From: Pseudactinotalea suaedae
Lineage (GTDB): Bacteria; Actinomycetota; Actinomycetes; Actinomycetales; Beutenbergiaceae
Direction: 5' to 3'
NCBI RefSeq assembly: GCF_009733815.1
Contig: NZ_WNXY01000001.1
Span: forward strand, 1-64,000
Length of the DNA stretch: 64,000 nt
Below the pieces are notes generated by a model that saw nothing but the letters and a program-made list of their open reading frames with translations, was not told the DNA's origin and made no database searches. Every line of letters starts with the position of its first letter. Position 1 is the stretch's first letter. The position numbers were made by a program, and so were the translations under genes. Below, piece after piece: positions 40,154-48,217 of the stretch.

Positions 40154-40459
40154 GTGAGTGCTGAGGACCTCGAGAACTACGAGACCGATGCCGAGCTCGC
40201 GCTGTACCGCGAGTACCGGGACGTCGTCGGCCTGTTCTCCTACGTGGTGGAGACGGAGCGACGGTTCTACCTGGCCAACCAGGTGGACCTGCAGGTGCGC
40301 TCGGCCGGCGGTGAGGTGTTCTTCGAGCTGACGTTGAACGATGCCTGGGTGTGGGACGTGTACCGCTCCGCGCGCTTCGTCAAGACCGTGCGCGTGGTGA
40401 CGTTCAAGGACGTCAACGTCGAGGAGCTCGCCAAGGCCGAGCTCGAGATGCCGCAGTAG
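40154..40459 (+). CDS. DUF2469 family protein
   Basis: This 101-residue acidic cytoplasmic protein belongs to a family restricted to actinobacteria and always found after rnhB (motifs SAEDLENYE and ALYREYRDVVGLF). Function unknown. The GTG is six bases after CATGAT (40142-40147), so it may also be made from its own leaderless transcript. Confidence 0.93.
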   Translation: MSAEDLENYETDAELALYREYRDVVGLFSYVVETERRFYLANQVDLQVRSAGGEVFFELTLNDAWVWDVYRSARFVKTVRVVTFKDVNVEELAKAELEMPQ

Positions 40460-40466
40460 CCGCGGC

Positions 40467-40973
40467 TCACCCCAGCGGCAGCCGCGCACCGGCGCGCCGC
40501 GCCAGCTCCTGCACGCCCCAGGCCACCAGCCCCGTGAGCAGGCCGACCGCGGCGCCGGTCCCGATGCTGCTGAGCCCCGTCGCGCCGCGCATCAGCACCT
40601 CCTCGGTCGCGGGGGACCAGACGCCGGCGAGGTTGCCGCCGAGTCGGGGCGGTGCGCCGCCCCACACGGTCGACCACGCGAGGTTGTGCACCAGCCCGAG
40701 GGCGATGCCGTAGCCGGCACCCGCCGCGACGAGCGTGGCGAGGGGGCGGCGCGAGGCGAGCACGGCGACGACGACCCACACGATCAGCGGACCCACCGAC
40801 AGGGCGATGTTGGCGAGCGAGCCCGGTGGGACGAGTGCGAGGTCGTGCGCGAGCGCGCGCGGCACCGCGAGCGCAGCCAGCACGGCGACCGCCGCGACCG
40901 GCATGCCCAACGGTGACGGACGGTGCTGCGCGGGGGCCGTCCCGGGGTCGCGGGACAGGGCTGTCGAGGTCAT
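40467..40973 (-). CDS. Hypothetical four-helix membrane protein
   Basis: This 168-residue protein has about four membrane segments (near 24-44, 53-73, 78-100 and 138-158). The loop GGAPPRLGGNLAG.WSPATEEV lies before the last helix. It has no recognised family. It is opposite in direction to the surrounding housekeeping genes and convergent with DUF2469 (7 bp apart), which suggests a later insertion. Confidence 0.6.
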   Translation of the reverse strand: MTSTALSRDPGTAPAQHRPSPLGMPVAAVAVLAALAVPRALAHDLALVPPGSLANIALSVGPLIVWVVVAVLASRRPLATLVAAGAGYGIALGLVHNLAWSTVWGGAPPRLGGNLAGVWSPATEEVLMRGATGLSSIGTGAAVGLLTGLVAWGVQELARRAGARLPLG

Positions 40974-41051
40974 GGCTCGACGCTAGATCTGGCGCTGCGC
41001 GGCCACCACGCGGGCGTCCGCCGAGATCCCTGGGGGCCAGCCCCCGGAGGT

Positions 41052-41096
41052 TTGTCCACAGGTGCGCGCCGATGCGTCGCTGTCCACAGCAGCCCC
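41052..41096 (-). repeat. Dispersed element with two TGTGGACA boxes, copy 1
   Basis: On the minus strand it reads GCTGTGGACAGCGACGCATC followed by GG-cgcgcacc-TGTGGACAA. The boxes are 28 bp apart, as in the copies at 47530 and 55320. TTGTCCACA at 41052-41060 equals the actinobacterial DnaA-box consensus. The element ends about 60 bp before yraN. Confidence 0.6.
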
Positions 41097-41153
41097 CGGT
41101 CGCTGCGGCGTGAGCGGTGCGGTTGCTGGATCGTGCTGTGCGGAGGTGGTCGC

Positions 41154-41510
41154 ATGGGTGCGAAGGACAGGGTGGGGCGTGCGGGTGAGCAGCTCGCGCG
41201 GGAGTGGCTGACCCGGCAGGGCCTGCAGATCCTGGACGCGAACTGGCGCTGCCCGATCGGCGAGCTGGACATCGTCGCGCTCGACGGCGACGAGCTGGCT
41301 TTCGTGGAGGTCAAGACGCGGACCTCGACGGCGTTCGGTCACCCCGCCGAGTCGATCACGCGGGCGAAGCTGGCGCGGCTGCGCCGGCTCGCCGGGGCGT
41401 GGGTCGCGGTCCATGACGTGCATGCCTCGGGCATGCGTATCGATGTCGTGGCGATCCTGCGCAGGTCCGGGGAGCCGACGCTGGTCGAGCACGTGCAGGG
41501 GGTCGGCTGA
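41154..41510 (+). CDS. yraN: YraN family endonuclease-like protein (UPF0102)
   Basis: This 118-residue protein has the restriction-endonuclease-like core: GELDIVALDGDELAFVEVKTR carries the Asp and the ExK pair. It probably acts on DNA in recombination or uptake, but its role is not established. The ATG at 41154 follows GGAGG. It overlaps comM by one base and begins the yraN-comM-dprA operon. Confidence 0.9.
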   Translation: MGAKDRVGRAGEQLAREWLTRQGLQILDANWRCPIGELDIVALDGDELAFVEVKTRTSTAFGHPAESITRAKLARLRRLAGAWVAVHDVHASGMRIDVVAILRRSGEPTLVEHVQGVG

Positions 41511-43060
41511 TGGGGCTGGGGCGCACGTTCGGGGTCTCGTTGGTGGGGCTGCAGGGCAGCGTCGTCGAGGTGGAGGCGCAGCTGGCGTCGGGGTTGCCGG
41601 CGTTCCGCATCGTGGGGCTGCCGGACACCTCGCTCGGCGAGGCGCGCGAGCGTGTGCGTGCGGCGATCTCGTCCTGCGGCCTCGCCTGGCCGATGCGGCG
41701 GGTCACGGTCGGGCTGACGCCTGCCGAGCTGCCGAAGGCGGGCTCGGGCTTCGACCTGGCGATCGCAGTGGCGGTGCTCGCCGCCGACGGCGCGATCCAG
41801 CCCGGGCGGGGCACCGCGCGCGTGCACGTCGGCGAGCTCGGGCTGGACGGCCGTGTGCACCCCGTGCGAGGGGTGCTGCCCGCGGTCGCCGCCGCGGTGG
41901 CCGCGGGGCGGCCGGAGGTGGTGGTCCCGCACGGCAACGAGGCGGAGGCGAGCCTGGTGCCGGGCGCGCACGTGACCGCTGTGCGGCACCTGGCCGAGCT
42001 CGCACTCGTCTACGGGGCGCAGATCGAGCCGGTGGTGCTCGATCGGATCGACGACGCCTCAGCGCCGGTGCTCCCGGCGGCCGAGCCACGTCGCGGGGAG
42101 CCGGACCTGTCCGACGTGCTCGGGCAGGAGCAGGCGCGGCTGGCTCTGGAGATCGCGGCCGCGGGCGGGCACCACCTGCTGCTGCACGGGCCACCGGGCA
42201 CCGGGAAGACGATGCTCGCGGCCCGGCTGCCGGGGCTGCTGCCCGACCTCACGGAGGCCGAGGCGGTCGAGGTGACCAGCGTGCACTCGATCGCCGGCAC
42301 CTTCGACGCACGCGACGGTCTGCTGCGGCGACCCCCCTTCGAGAACCCGCACCACACCGCCACCCCGGCGTCGATCATCGGGGGCGGCTCCGGGCTGCCG
42401 CGCCCGGGTGCGGCCTCGCGTGCGCACCGCGGCGTGCTGTTCATGGACGAGGCGCCGGAGTTCGCCTCACGGGTGCTGGAGACGCTGCGGCAGCCGCTGG
42501 AGCACGGCGAGCTGGTGCTGCACCGCGCGCGGGGGACCGCCCGCTACCCGGCACGCTTCCAGCTGGTGCTGGCGGCCAACCCGTGCCCGTGCGGCCGGGC
42601 CACGGGCAAGGGACTGGACTGCGTGTGCACACCGGTGGCACGGCGCCGGTACCTGTCCCGGCTGAGCGGTCCGCTGCTGGACCGCGTCGACATCCGCGTG
42701 GAGGTGCCCGACCTGGCCTCCGGGGTGCTGCGGGCGGCCCCGGTCGGGGAGCGGACCGCCGTCGTGGCGGGGCGGGTGCAGGCAGCCAGGGACCGGTCGG
42801 CGCAGCGTCTGCGCGGCACGCCGTGGCGCGTCAACGGCGAGGTCCCTGGGCCCTGGCTGCGTGAGCACACGCGCGCGGTGGCGCCCGGGCTGGTCGGCAG
42901 GCTGGACCAGCTGCGCGACTCGGGTCGGCTGAGCCTGCGGGGTCTGGACCGGGTGCTCAAGCTGGCGTGGACGCTCGCCGACCTCGGACCTCGGGAGGTA
43001 CCGGCGCCGGCCGACCTGGCCACCGCCGTCTCGCTGCGAGCGGGAGGAACTCGTGGCTGA
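41510..43060 (+). CDS. comM: ComM/YifB family AAA ATPase
   Basis: This 516-residue Mg-chelatase-like AAA protein helps branch migration during integration of incoming DNA in bacteria where it has been studied. An N-terminal Lon-like domain (GLPAFRIVGLPDTSLGEARERVRAA) precedes the Walker A GPPGTGKT at about 228 and Walker B LFMDEAPEF. NPCPCGRA provides a cysteine pair, and the C-terminal YifB helical domain ends the protein. It overlaps dprA by eight bases. Confidence 0.95.
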   Translation: MGLGRTFGVSLVGLQGSVVEVEAQLASGLPAFRIVGLPDTSLGEARERVRAAISSCGLAWPMRRVTVGLTPAELPKAGSGFDLAIAVAVLAADGAIQPGRGTARVHVGELGLDGRVHPVRGVLPAVAAAVAAGRPEVVVPHGNEAEASLVPGAHVTAVRHLAELALVYGAQIEPVVLDRIDDASAPVLPAAEPRRGEPDLSDVLGQEQARLALEIAAAGGHHLLLHGPPGTGKTMLAARLPGLLPDLTEAEAVEVTSVHSIAGTFDARDGLLRRPPFENPHHTATPASIIGGGSGLPRPGAASRAHRGVLFMDEAPEFASRVLETLRQPLEHGELVLHRARGTARYPARFQLVLAANPCPCGRATGKGLDCVCTPVARRRYLSRLSGPLLDRVDIRVEVPDLASGVLRAAPVGERTAVVAGRVQAARDRSAQRLRGTPWRVNGEVPGPWLREHTRAVAPGLVGRLDQLRDSGRLSLRGLDRVLKLAWTLADLGPREVPAPADLATAVSLRAGGTRG

Positions 43061-44201
43061 GCGCCTCGCCTTCGACGCCACCGACGAGCTGCTCGCCACC
43101 GTGGCCTGGAGCCGGATCTCGGAACCCGGCGAGCACGTCGCCGGCGCGCTCGTCCGCGCGCTCGGGCCGGTGGCCGCGCTCGACTGGGTGCGCTCGGAGT
43201 CGCAGCAGCCGCCGGGTGTGCCACCGCACATCGGGTGGCAGGCTGCGGCCGCCCGGTGGCGTCCCCGCCTGCAGGCGCTGGACCCGCGGCGCGAGCTCGA
43301 GGCGATCAGGCGGCGCAGCGGCACGGTGGTGCTGCCCGACGACCCGCGCTGGCCACGCCGGCTCGACGACCTCGGTGATCGGCGCCCGATGTGCCTGTAC
43401 GTGCTGGGGTCGGCGCGGATCGCCTCGATCACCCACCGGGCCGTCGCCGTCGTCGGGGCGCGCGCGTGCACCGACTACGGCAGGCATGTCGCCCGAGAGC
43501 TCGGGGTCGGCCTCACCGGCCGCGGCGTCACGGTCGTCTCCGGCGGTGCGTTCGGCATCGACGCCGCCGTGCACAAGGCCGCGGTCGTGGAGGGAGGGCC
43601 GGCGCTGGCCGTCATGGCCGGTGGTCTCGACCGGCTCTACCCGCGCGACAACCTCGAGCTGCTCGAGGAGGTGATCGAGAACGGCGCCGTGGTGTCGGAG
43701 GCGCCGCCCGGCACCGCTCCGATGCGACAACGGTTCCTGGCGCGCAACAGGCTGATCGCGGCGCTCTCGGAGGCGACGGTGGTGGTCGAGGCCGCCTGGC
43801 GATCCGGGGCGCTGAGCACCGCACGGCAGGCTGCCGAGCTGCTGCGGCCGGTCGGCGCGGTACCGGGCGCGGTGACATCGATGGCCTCGAGCGGCTGCCA
43901 CCGGTTGCTGCGCGAGGGTGTGGCCGTGTGCGTCACCGACGTCGGCGAGGTGCTGGAGCTGACCGCAGGGCTCGAGCCTGCTGCCGAGGAGCCGTTCACC
44001 CAGCCTGGCCTCCTCGACGGGCTCGGTCCGCAGGAGGCGCGGGTGCTGGACGCGCTGCCGGTGCGCGCGGCGGCCGAGGTGGACAACCTGGTCCGGGTCT
44101 GCGGGCTCTCGGTCACCGAGACGCTGGGCGCACTCGGGCTCCTCGAGATGGCTGGTCGGGTCGAGCGCTCAGGAGCGGGATGGCGCCGCCGTCAGAGCTG
44201 A
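43053..44201 (+). CDS. dprA: DNA-processing protein DprA
   Basis: It binds incoming single-stranded DNA and loads RecA. There are 382 residues. An N-terminal SAM-like region precedes the Rossmann fold with VGARACTDYG, SGGAFGIDAAVHKAA and PRDNLELLE, RFLARNRLIAALS, SGALSTARQA. A C-terminal winged helix (about 320-380) follows. The GTG at 43053 has GGGAGGAAC before it. Confidence 0.95.
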   Translation: MAERLAFDATDELLATVAWSRISEPGEHVAGALVRALGPVAALDWVRSESQQPPGVPPHIGWQAAAARWRPRLQALDPRRELEAIRRRSGTVVLPDDPRWPRRLDDLGDRRPMCLYVLGSARIASITHRAVAVVGARACTDYGRHVARELGVGLTGRGVTVVSGGAFGIDAAVHKAAVVEGGPALAVMAGGLDRLYPRDNLELLEEVIENGAVVSEAPPGTAPMRQRFLARNRLIAALSEATVVVEAAWRSGALSTARQAAELLRPVGAVPGAVTSMASSGCHRLLREGVAVCVTDVGEVLELTAGLEPAAEEPFTQPGLLDGLGPQEARVLDALPVRAAAEVDNLVRVCGLSVTETLGALGLLEMAGRVERSGAGWRRRQS

Positions 44202-44227
44202 CGCAAACGAGCGGGTCAGCCTGGCGC

Positions 44228-44258
44228 TTGACCTTGTCACAGTGACAAGGTGTGTCAT
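44228..44258 (+). promoter_or_regulatory. MerR-type promoter with central dyad
   Basis: TTGACC (44228-44233) and TGTCAT (44253-44258) are 19 bp apart. The 19-bp dyad CCTTGTCAC-A-GTGACAAGG (44232-44250) fills the spacer. Over-long spacers with a centred dyad are the hallmark of promoters activated by MerR-family proteins through DNA distortion. The MerR gene at 44960 is in the operon that this promoter starts. Confidence 0.75.
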
Positions 44259-44277
44259 GGTGGGGGAGGTGGTCGAG

Positions 44278-44955
44278 ATGACCCGAGCACACAGCACCAC
44301 GACGGACCCGCGCCTGCTGGAGGCGTTGTCGGCGCCGTCGCCGTCGACCCGACTTCGAGCAGCGCTGGCCGCAGGCAGCGCGCCGCACCCGGACCAGGTG
44401 GAGGCGCTCGTGCAGCGGTGCGCCGTCGAGCCCGACTTCTACGTCCGCGACATGCTGACCTGGGCGCTGACCCGGCACGACCGCGAGGTCACCACCGCGC
44501 GCGTGCTGCGCGAGCTCGGCTCGTCGGTCGCACAGGCGCGGAGCCAGGCGCTGCACACCCTGTCGAAGCTCGGCGACACGGCGCTGCCGGCCCGGCCCGC
44601 CGTGACCACGGAGCTGCTGCAGGACCCCGACGACGAGGTGGCGCGGACGGCCTGGCGCACCGCGGTGGAACTCGTCGCCGAGGATGACCGGCTCGCGCTC
44701 GCCGAGGTGCTGGTCACCCAGCTGGGCCGGGGTGACCGGGAGGTGCGGCTGAGCCTCAGTCGCGCGTTCGTCGCGCTCGGCGAGGCGGCAGCTCCCGTGC
44801 TCGAGCGGGCCAGGACCCACCCGGACCCTGGCGTGCTGGCGCACGCGATCGCCACCGAGCGGTTGATGGCGGACCCCGAGGCGGGCTTCGACGACTCGGT
44901 CGCCGAGGCGCAACGCACGGTGGCGCTGCTGGCGGCGCCGAGGATCGACGCGTGA
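44278..44955 (+). CDS. HEAT-repeat protein
   Basis: This 225-residue all-helical protein is made of repeats of the PBS-lyase/HEAT kind (PDFYVRDMLTWALTRHD, SVAQARSQALHTLSKLGD, DPDDEVARTAWRTAVEL, DREVRLSLSRAFVALGE). It probably serves as a protein-binding scaffold. No enzyme motif or signal peptide is seen. The ATG at 44278 is chosen because GGGGAGG lies nine bases upstream; the in-frame GTG at 44242 would start inside the promoter dyad. It is co-transcribed with the MerR gene four bases after it. Confidence 0.8.
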   Translation: MTRAHSTTTDPRLLEALSAPSPSTRLRAALAAGSAPHPDQVEALVQRCAVEPDFYVRDMLTWALTRHDREVTTARVLRELGSSVAQARSQALHTLSKLGDTALPARPAVTTELLQDPDDEVARTAWRTAVELVAEDDRLALAEVLVTQLGRGDREVRLSLSRAFVALGEAAAPVLERARTHPDPGVLAHAIATERLMADPEAGFDDSVAEAQRTVALLAAPRIDA

Positions 44956-44959
44956 GCCG

Positions 44960-45949
44960 ATGCTGATCGGAGAGGTGGCGCAGCAGTCCGGGATCAGTAC
45001 CCGGATGCTGCGCCACTACGACCGGATCGGCCTGGTGAGGCCCACCGCGCGGACCGCGGGTGGCTACCGGGAGTACGACGAGGCGGACATCCGCCGGCTG
45101 TTCCACGTCGAGGGGCTGCGCTCGCTCGGCCTCAGCCTGAACGAGATCGGTGAGGTTCTCGAAGACCTCTCGTTCGACCCGGCGACCATGGTCGACCAGC
45201 TGATCGCCGGGACCCGGGACCGGCTCGCGCGCGAGCAGGAGCTGCTGGACCGGCTGATGAGGGTCCGCGCCAGCGACCCGAGCGCCTGGTCGGACGCGCT
45301 GCAGACGATCGGACTGATCCGTGGCCTCGACGCCGCCGACCCGAGGGCGCGGCAGCGGTTCGCGCTCTCCCTGACGGCGGAGCACCCGCAGGACGCGACG
45401 CCGTTGGCGGAGGCGGCGCTGGCCGAGTCGGAGCTCAACGTCGCGGGAACGCTGGACTGGGCGTTGGCCCGCACAGGTGACAGCGCGATCCCAGTGCTGG
45501 TGGCGGCCCTGAGCTCGCCGAGCCCTGAGCGGCGCGGTCGTGCGGTCGCCGCGCTGACGAAGATCGGCTCGCCGCGCGCCACCGGAGCGCTCGCCGAGGC
45601 CTTTCGGCACGAGGACCCGCTGGTGCGCACGAGCGCCGTCCTCGCTCGCGGCGGACTCGGTCACGCCGATGCGATCGGTGCGCTCATCGACCTGGTCGCC
45701 GAGGGCCGGAGCGACGTCGACGCGGCGGACGTGCTCGGCACGCTGGCCGGCCGGCACGGTCACGCGGACGCGATCACCGAGGCGATCGCCGTCGAGCTCG
45801 AGCGTGGCGGCGAGGCAGCCCGGCAGCGGCTGGTGGCGGCGCTGGCCGATGTGCCGGGCACCGCCGCGCGTCATCTCCTCCTCGCCCTCACCGAGGATCC
45901 GGACCCGCGTGTGTCCCACACCGCGACCTTCCTGCTGCGCCGACGCTGA
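44960..45949 (+). CDS. MerR-family regulator with C-terminal HEAT-like repeats
   Basis: Residues 1-70 are a canonical MerR winged helix (MLIGEVAQQSGISTRMLRHY, then GLVRPTARTAGGYREY) and 75-120 the dimerising coiled coil. The remaining 210 residues are HEAT-like helical repeats (PSPERRGRAVAALTKIGS, DPLVRTSAVLARGGLGH, DPDPRVSHTATFLLRRR) instead of a small effector-binding domain. The preceding gene encodes a separate HEAT protein, so the two may interact. It probably regulates its own operon through the dyad at 44232-44250. Confidence 0.88.
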   Translation: MLIGEVAQQSGISTRMLRHYDRIGLVRPTARTAGGYREYDEADIRRLFHVEGLRSLGLSLNEIGEVLEDLSFDPATMVDQLIAGTRDRLAREQELLDRLMRVRASDPSAWSDALQTIGLIRGLDAADPRARQRFALSLTAEHPQDATPLAEAALAESELNVAGTLDWALARTGDSAIPVLVAALSSPSPERRGRAVAALTKIGSPRATGALAEAFRHEDPLVRTSAVLARGGLGHADAIGALIDLVAEGRSDVDAADVLGTLAGRHGHADAITEAIAVELERGGEAARQRLVAALADVPGTAARHLLLALTEDPDPRVSHTATFLLRRR

Positions 45950-45998
45950 CCGCGTGTCCGTGACGACCGCGCCGGGCCGCATCTGCGACGGTGGGGCC

Positions 45999-46940
45999 AT
46001 GACCGGTCCGCAGGCGCAGGCTCGTCCCGGTGACGAGGAGGTGCTGCACGCGTACGCGGGCTACCTCGAGGCGCAGCGAGGGATGTCGCCGCACAGCGTG
46101 CGCGCGTACCTGGCGGATGCGGCCCAGCTGCTGACGACGTTGCCGCTGCAGGCCGCAGCGGCCGTGCCGACCAGCGACCTGAGCGCGCTCGACCTCAGCG
46201 CGCTGCGCGCCTGGCTGGCCGACCAGTCCCGCCGCCGGATGGCACGCTCGACGCTGGCGCGACGATCCGCGGCAGCCCGGGCGTTCACGGCATGGGCCCA
46301 CCGCACCGGTCGGCTGCCGAGCGACCCGGGGCTGCGCCTGCTCTCGCCGCGCCCCGACGTGGTGGTGCCGACCGTGCTGGCCGTGGGCGAGGCGGCCACC
46401 CTGCTCGACCTCGCCCGCACCCGTGCCGACGACGCCGACCCCGCTCACCTGCGCGACTGGGCCGCGCTGGAGCTGCTCTACGCCACCGGCGTCCGGGTCT
46501 CCGAGCTCGTGGGCGTCGACCTGCAGGACGTCGACCTCGACCAGCGGCTCGTCAAGGTGCTCGGCAAGGGTGACAAGGAACGTCTGGTCCCGTTCGGGGT
46601 CCCCGCCGCCCGGGCGATCCAGGCCTGGCTGGGTGCACGCCCGGCGCTCGCCACCCCCCGCAGCCCGGAGGCGCTGTTCCTCGGTGTCCGGGGCGGCCGC
46701 CTCGACGTGCGGCAGGTGCGCGACGTCGTGCATCAGCTGACCGCGCTCGCAGGCGTGCGCGACCTGGCCCCGCACGGTCTGCGGCACTCGGCCGCGACCC
46801 ATCTGCTCGAGGGCGGCTCCGACCTGCGCTCGGTCCAGGAGGTGCTCGGTCACGCGTCGCTGGCCACGACCCAGCGCTACACCCACATCAGCTCCGAACG
46901 GTTGCGAGCCGCGTTCACGCAGGCGCACCCGCGCGCGTGA
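45999..46940 (+). CDS. xerC: Tyrosine recombinase XerC
   Basis: It resolves chromosome dimers with XerD at dif. There are 313 residues. The N-terminal SAM-like domain (LHAYAGYLEAQRGMS) precedes the catalytic domain with the arginine in ATGVRVSELVG, KGDKER, HGLRHSAATH (His259, Arg262), LGHASLATTQRYTH with the histidine and nucleophilic tyrosine. The ATG at 45999 gives the usual length. Its 3' end overlaps the opposite peptidase gene by 26 bp. This chromosomal place is usual for actinobacterial xerC. Confidence 0.94.
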   Translation: MTGPQAQARPGDEEVLHAYAGYLEAQRGMSPHSVRAYLADAAQLLTTLPLQAAAAVPTSDLSALDLSALRAWLADQSRRRMARSTLARRSAAARAFTAWAHRTGRLPSDPGLRLLSPRPDVVVPTVLAVGEAATLLDLARTRADDADPAHLRDWAALELLYATGVRVSELVGVDLQDVDLDQRLVKVLGKGDKERLVPFGVPAARAIQAWLGARPALATPRSPEALFLGVRGGRLDVRQVRDVVHQLTALAGVRDLAPHGLRHSAATHLLEGGSDLRSVQEVLGHASLATTQRYTHISSERLRAAFTQAHPRA

Positions 46941-47484
46941 GCGGGTAGAGCCTGATCACCGCGTCGGACAGCAGCGACAGCGGATCGACGTAGTCCTCAC
47001 CGACGCGCGCTCCCCAGTGCAGGCACGCCGCCGGCGCGCAGTGCGAACCCTCGTCCACGAGCGTCCCGATCGGTTGCCCCTGGACGACGGCGTCGCCCGC
47101 CTCGACGAGCGCGGCCACCGGTTCGTAGGTGGTCCGGATGCCATCGGGGTGATCGATCGAGATCACCGGCCGATCCACCACCACCCCCACGAACGCGACG
47201 ACGCCGTCGGCTGCTGCGTGCACCTGCATGCCGAGACCGCCCGCGATGTCGACGCCGCGGTGACCGGCGGCCCACGGCGCGTCGGGGTCGTCGAAAGGCG
47301 CCACCACCTCGCCCTCGAGCGGCATCGCGTAACGCGCCTCGCCCGGAGCCGACCCGGCGCCCAGGGTGACCGACGCACCATCCGGTGCTGCGCCGTCGGG
47401 CGCCATCGGGGCCGCGAGCGTGAGCGTGAGCGCGGCCGCGAGCGTGAGCGCGCCGGCGACCGCACCGATCCTGGATCCAGCCAT
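46915..47484 (-). CDS. Secreted M23-family peptidase-like protein
   Basis: It should act outside the cell on peptidoglycan. There are 189 residues with a signal peptide or N-terminal anchor (residues 1-30, AGALTLAAALTLTLAAPMA). The M23 core shows GHRGVDIAG (the zinc ligands His and Asp) and CLHWGAR. The HxH pair usually found in the second motif is reduced to CLH, with Cys in place of the first His, so activity is uncertain. The gene commonly lies between xerC and rpsB in actinobacteria. The ATG at 47484 gives a proper signal peptide. Confidence 0.85.
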   Translation of the reverse strand: MAGSRIGAVAGALTLAAALTLTLAAPMAPDGAAPDGASVTLGAGSAPGEARYAMPLEGEVVAPFDDPDAPWAAGHRGVDIAGGLGMQVHAAADGVVAFVGVVVDRPVISIDHPDGIRTTYEPVAALVEAGDAVVQGQPIGTLVDEGSHCAPAACLHWGARVGEDYVDPLSLLSDAVIRLYPLTRAGAPA

Positions 47485-47529
47485 GCACCCAGCCCACCTC
47501 GACTCCTGCCCGGGCGCCATCGGCGGGTG

Positions 47530-47573
47530 GGGGTGCTGTGGACGGCGGTGCATCGGGCGGCCGCTGTGGACAA
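47530..47573 (+). repeat. Dispersed element with two TGTGGACA boxes, copy 2
   Basis: GCTGTGGACGGCGGTGCATC then GG-gcggccgc-TGTGGACAA. The boxes at 47537 and 47565 are 28 bp apart. It lies between two divergent genes (peptidase starting at 47484 and regulator at 47600). Confidence 0.6.
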
Positions 47574-47586
47574 CCGGGCCCGCAGG

Positions 47587-47592
47587 TATCGT
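47587..47592 (+). promoter_or_regulatory. -10 element of the XRE-cupin regulator (leaderless)
   Basis: TATCGT ends seven bases before the ATG at 47600, with no ribosome binding site. Confidence 0.45.
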
Positions 47593-47599
47593 CACGCCC

Positions 47600-48217
47600 A
47601 TGCTCGAGCCCGTCCACGACGCCGTTGCCGGCAGCGACGACCTCCGAGCCGCCGCCCAGGTCGCGGGGCTCGGCACGGCGATCAAGATGGCGCGCCGACG
47701 GCTGGAGCTCTCGATCGCCGAGCTCGCCCAGCGTGCTGGAGTCAGCCTCGGGCTGGTCAGCCAGCTCGAGCGAGGCATGGGCAACCCGTCGCTGCAGACC
47801 ATCGCCAAGCTCGCCTCCGCGCTCGGCCTGACGATCAGCCAGCTGCTGGAGGAACCGGGCTCGGAGTTCGAGGTGGTCCGGTCGAGCGCCCGGTACGCGC
47901 TGCCGCTCGACCCGAGCATCCCGGCGGACCAGCAGGTGGTGCGCGATCTGCTGACCCCGCGCGGGGAGTCGATGCTGCAGCTGATCCGATCGACGCTGCC
48001 GGTGGGTTTCAGCAACGAGGGCAGGCCGTTCCGGCACATCGGCACCGAGGCGGTGACCGTGCTCAGCGGCAGGCTGGAGATCACCCATGGCGAGCACACC
48101 GCCGTGCTGGAACCCGGCGACTGCGCGACCTACGGCTGCTCGCTGCCGCACTGGTGGGCGAACGTGGCCGAGGAGCCGACGATCGTGCTAGGCGCCGTCA
48201 GCCCGTTCGAACGCTGA
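47600..48217 (+). CDS. XRE-family regulator with C-terminal cupin
   Basis: The 205-residue protein has an XRE helix-turn-helix (about 24-80: IAELAQRAGVSLGLVSQLERG). It then has a cupin barrel (about 130-200: TEAVTVLSGRLEI, LEPGDCATYGCSLPHWW) that should bind a small ligand. Such regulators often control uptake or breakdown of amino acids, amines or small peptides. The ATG at 47600 is supported by the -10 spacing. The last 30 bp overlap the convergent DUF1028 gene. It is the likely regulator of the peptide importer at 49017-54093. Confidence 0.9.
   Translation: MLEPVHDAVAGSDDLRAAAQVAGLGTAIKMARRRLELSIAELAQRAGVSLGLVSQLERGMGNPSLQTIAKLASALGLTISQLLEEPGSEFEVVRSSARYALPLDPSIPADQQVVRDLLTPRGESMLQLIRSTLPVGFSNEGRPFRHIGTEAVTVLSGRLEITHGEHTAVLEPGDCATYGCSLPHWWANVAEEPTIVLGAVSPFER

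Noticed and set aside
41052-41096. Chromosomal origin of replication
   Set aside because: Two DnaA-box-like sequences are present, but there is no dnaA-dnaN context, no AT-rich unwinding element and no box cluster.
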